A DNA stretch of 64,000 nt, taken from NCBI RefSeq assembly GCF_003544895.1, contig NZ_CP032125.1, positions 882,001-946,000 of the forward strand, read 5' to 3'. A program made the position numbers and the translations under genes. This DNA is from Profundibacter amoris (GTDB taxonomy: Bacteria > Pseudomonadota > Alphaproteobacteria > Rhodobacterales > Rhodobacteraceae). Under the pieces are notes generated by a model, which was given only the letters and a program-made list of their open reading frames with translations, was not told where the DNA came from and searched no databases. Below, one piece after another: positions 62,595-64,000 of the stretch. Position 1 is the first letter of the stretch; each line of letters opens with the position of its first letter.

Positions 62595-63695
62595 GTGAAA
62601 GACAAGGTGCTGGAGAAGCTGAAGGGCATTGTTTACGGGCCGGATGGCGCGGGCATCGTTTCGGCGGGGATGGTTTCGGATATTGTGGTGCAGGGCAGCA
62701 AGGTGATCTTTTCGATCTCGCTGCCGCCGGGGGCCAATGAAGGCGCCGGCGCGATGCAGAAAGAGGCCGAAGAGGCCGTGGCGGCGATCGACGGGGTGGA
62801 AACGGTTCTGGTGGTTCTGACCGCCGAAAAACCGGCCGAGCCGCGTGCAAAAGAAGCGCCCAAGTTAAGCAGCAAGCCGGATCGTCCGGTCGGACCGGAC
62901 ATGCGGCCGGCGGCGGGGGCGATCCCCGGAGTAAAGGCGGTTCTGGCGGTGGCGTCGGGCAAGGGCGGGGTTGGCAAATCGACCACCTCGGTCAACCTTG
63001 CGCTGGGGTTGCGGGCGCTGGGGCTGAAGGTTGGTCTGCTGGATGCAGATATCTACGGCCCTTCGATCCCGCGTCTGATGGGGATCACCGAGCGGCCCAA
63101 TATCGTGAACGAGCGGATCGTGCCGATTGACCAATACGGTCTGAAGGTGATGTCGATGGGGTTCCTGATGGACGAGGAATCGCCGGTGATCTGGCGCGGG
63201 CCGATGGTGGTTTCCGCCCTGATGCAGATGGTGCGCGAGGTTGAATGGGGCGAGCTGGATGTGCTGGTTCTGGACATGCCGCCGGGCACGGGGGATGCGC
63301 AGTTGACGTTGGCGCAACAGGTGCCGCTGGCGGGGTCCGTGATTGTTTCGACGCCGCAGGATCTGGCGCTGATTGACGCGCGCAAGGGGTTGAAGATGTT
63401 CAAACAGGTGGATGTGCCCATTCTGGGGATCATCGAGAATATGAGCACCTTTGTCTGTCCGCATTGCGGCGAGAAATCGGATATTTTCGGTCATGGCGGT
63501 GCGCAGGAAGAAGCGGCCAAGCTGGGTGTGATGTTCCTGGGTGCGGTGCCGCTGCATATGGATATCCGGCATTATTCGGACGAAGGCACGCCGGTGGTGA
63601 TTGCCGAGCCGGACGGGGTTCATGCCAAGGTTTACAAGACCATTGCGATGAAGGTTGCGGCCCTGATGGGGGAAGCAGGCGACGACGAGGAATAA
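62595..63695 (+). CDS. apbC: iron-sulfur cluster carrier ATPase, Mrp/ApbC family
   Basis: 366 residues, GTG start with AGGGGAG upstream. An N-terminal MIP18-like domain (1-80), then the deviant Walker A VASGKGGVGKST at about 119-130, LDADIYGPSIPRLMG, and the cluster-binding CPHCG near 290. It transfers [4Fe-4S] clusters to target enzymes. Full length. Followed by a strong terminator. Confidence 0.94.
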   Translation: MKDKVLEKLKGIVYGPDGAGIVSAGMVSDIVVQGSKVIFSISLPPGANEGAGAMQKEAEEAVAAIDGVETVLVVLTAEKPAEPRAKEAPKLSSKPDRPVGPDMRPAAGAIPGVKAVLAVASGKGGVGKSTTSVNLALGLRALGLKVGLLDADIYGPSIPRLMGITERPNIVNERIVPIDQYGLKVMSMGFLMDEESPVIWRGPMVVSALMQMVREVEWGELDVLVLDMPPGTGDAQLTLAQQVPLAGSVIVSTPQDLALIDARKGLKMFKQVDVPILGIIENMSTFVCPHCGEKSDIFGHGGAQEEAAKLGVMFLGAVPLHMDIRHYSDEGTPVVIAEPDGVHAKVYKTIAMKVAALMGEAGDDEE

Positions 63696-63725
63696 GGTTT
63701 CGCCGGGCTGACGCCCGACGACCCG

Positions 63726-63751
63726 CGCGCGCCCCTTGGCAGGGGCGCGCG
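63726..63751 (+). terminator. intrinsic terminator of apbC
   Basis: GCGCGCCCCT and AGGGGCGCGC form a 10-bp stem with a 4-base loop, followed by GTTTT. Confidence 0.82.
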
Positions 63752-63756
63752 TTTTG

Positions 63757-63788
63757 CCTTCGGCGAAGGTATTTGGAGCAAGAAGAAG
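63757..63788 (-). repeat. dispersed 32-base hairpin repeat, copy 2
   Basis: Inverted copy of 46494-46525. CCTTCG and CGAAGG form its stem; the other copy has CCTCCG and CGGAGG, a compensatory pair. Confidence 0.6.
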
Positions 63789-63815
63789 GGATGTATCCCC
63801 TTGTTTCAGACATAG

Positions 63816-63852
63816 AAAAGCCCCGCGAACCGGTTTGGTCGGCGGGGCTTTT
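63816..63852. terminator. bidirectional terminator
   Basis: AAAAGCCCCGC and GCGGGGCTTTT, perfect 11-bp arms with A and T runs at both ends, between convergent apbC and the yeeE-like gene. Confidence 0.82.
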
Positions 63853-63869
63853 GTTATCAGGGTAAGGGT

Positions 63870-64000
63870 TTAGCCGCGCATGGCGGACCATTCCATGTAT
63901 TTGATGCCAACCATGCCGCCCAGCACGATAAAGACCAGCGTCAGGCCCGAGCCGACCGCGAGGGTCGAGAAACCGGTGACACCCTGACCGATTGTGCAGC
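63870..64000 (-). CDS. YeeE/YedE-family transporter, C-terminal end only
   Basis: 43 codons before the stop at 63870: CTIGQGVTGFSTLAVGSGLT and IVLGGMVGIKYMEWSAMRG. The CTIGQG-x-TG-F-S motif and final GIKYMEW are those of YeeE/YedE (thiosulfate or sulfur uptake) membrane proteins. The rest is beyond the window edge. Confidence 0.75.
   Translation of the reverse strand, partial: CTIGQGVTGFSTLAVGSGLTLVFIVLGGMVGIKYMEWSAMRG

Overview
The window is chromosomal DNA of an alphaproteobacterium of the Rhodobacterales (Roseobacter-like). The signs are gene order (murA, DUF2948, hisD, UPF0262, low-molecular-weight phosphatase), the GapR/DUF2312 protein, DUF1127 and DUF2927 proteins, a dissimilatory MttB-type methyltransferase, and G+C-rich codon use in the core genes. 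Identifications rest on reading the sequence and on recalled family motifs; no database search was run.

Layout. 1-3.8 kb: membrane-protein fragment, gapR, two overlapping genes (one sulfotransferase-like), an iron-type ABC permease and tRNA-Thr(TGT). 3.7-17.3 kb: an integrated element bounded by a 50/51-bp duplication of the tRNA-Thr 3' end. From the left it carries a convergent DNA cytosine methyltransferase/endonuclease pair, small unknown genes, a packaging block (large terminase split into two overlapping frames, small-terminase-like protein, zinc-knuckle protein), more unknown genes, an iteron-rich noncoding region, a primase-helicase, an AlpA/excisionase-like protein and a tyrosine integrase. 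I see no capsid, portal, tail or lysis gene, so it resembles a phage satellite or a strongly reduced prophage. Just outside the right end is a decayed P4-type integrase, a sign that the same tRNA was used before.

17.8-23.4 kb: an operon for an AMP-forming acyl-CoA ligase, a fused E1 and an E2 of a 2-oxoacid dehydrogenase, and a dedicated acyl carrier protein. 23.4-33.6 kb: two NosL-like proteins with a MacB-type ABC transporter and a metal-motif membrane protein, facing a TetR/membrane-fusion/RND efflux operon. 33.8-38.7 kb: tRNA-Thr(GGT), then the murA-hisD housekeeping run and hsp20 with a heat-shock-like promoter. 38.7-45.0 kb: envelope or stress cluster (zinc-ribbon, SPFH, DUF2927, TelA, XpaC, a 27-residue membrane peptide, TerC). 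45.1-52.5 kb: rluB, tadA, gatCA, an excalibur lipoprotein, an amidase, RNase P RNA, a CcdA-like protein, an MFS transporter and rpmG.

52.6-64 kb: a Bax-inhibitor-1 homologue, then a DUF1127/LysR divergent pair. The 3' end of the lysR gene is duplicated on the far side of a low-G+C ATP-grasp gene. Two secreted hypotheticals follow, then a methylated-amine module: an Old-Yellow-Enzyme-type demethylase broken by a one-base deletion, an MttB-family methyltransferase and a divergent TetR gene with a clear operator. The window ends with an Mrp/ApbC ATPase and the end of a YeeE/YedE transporter gene.
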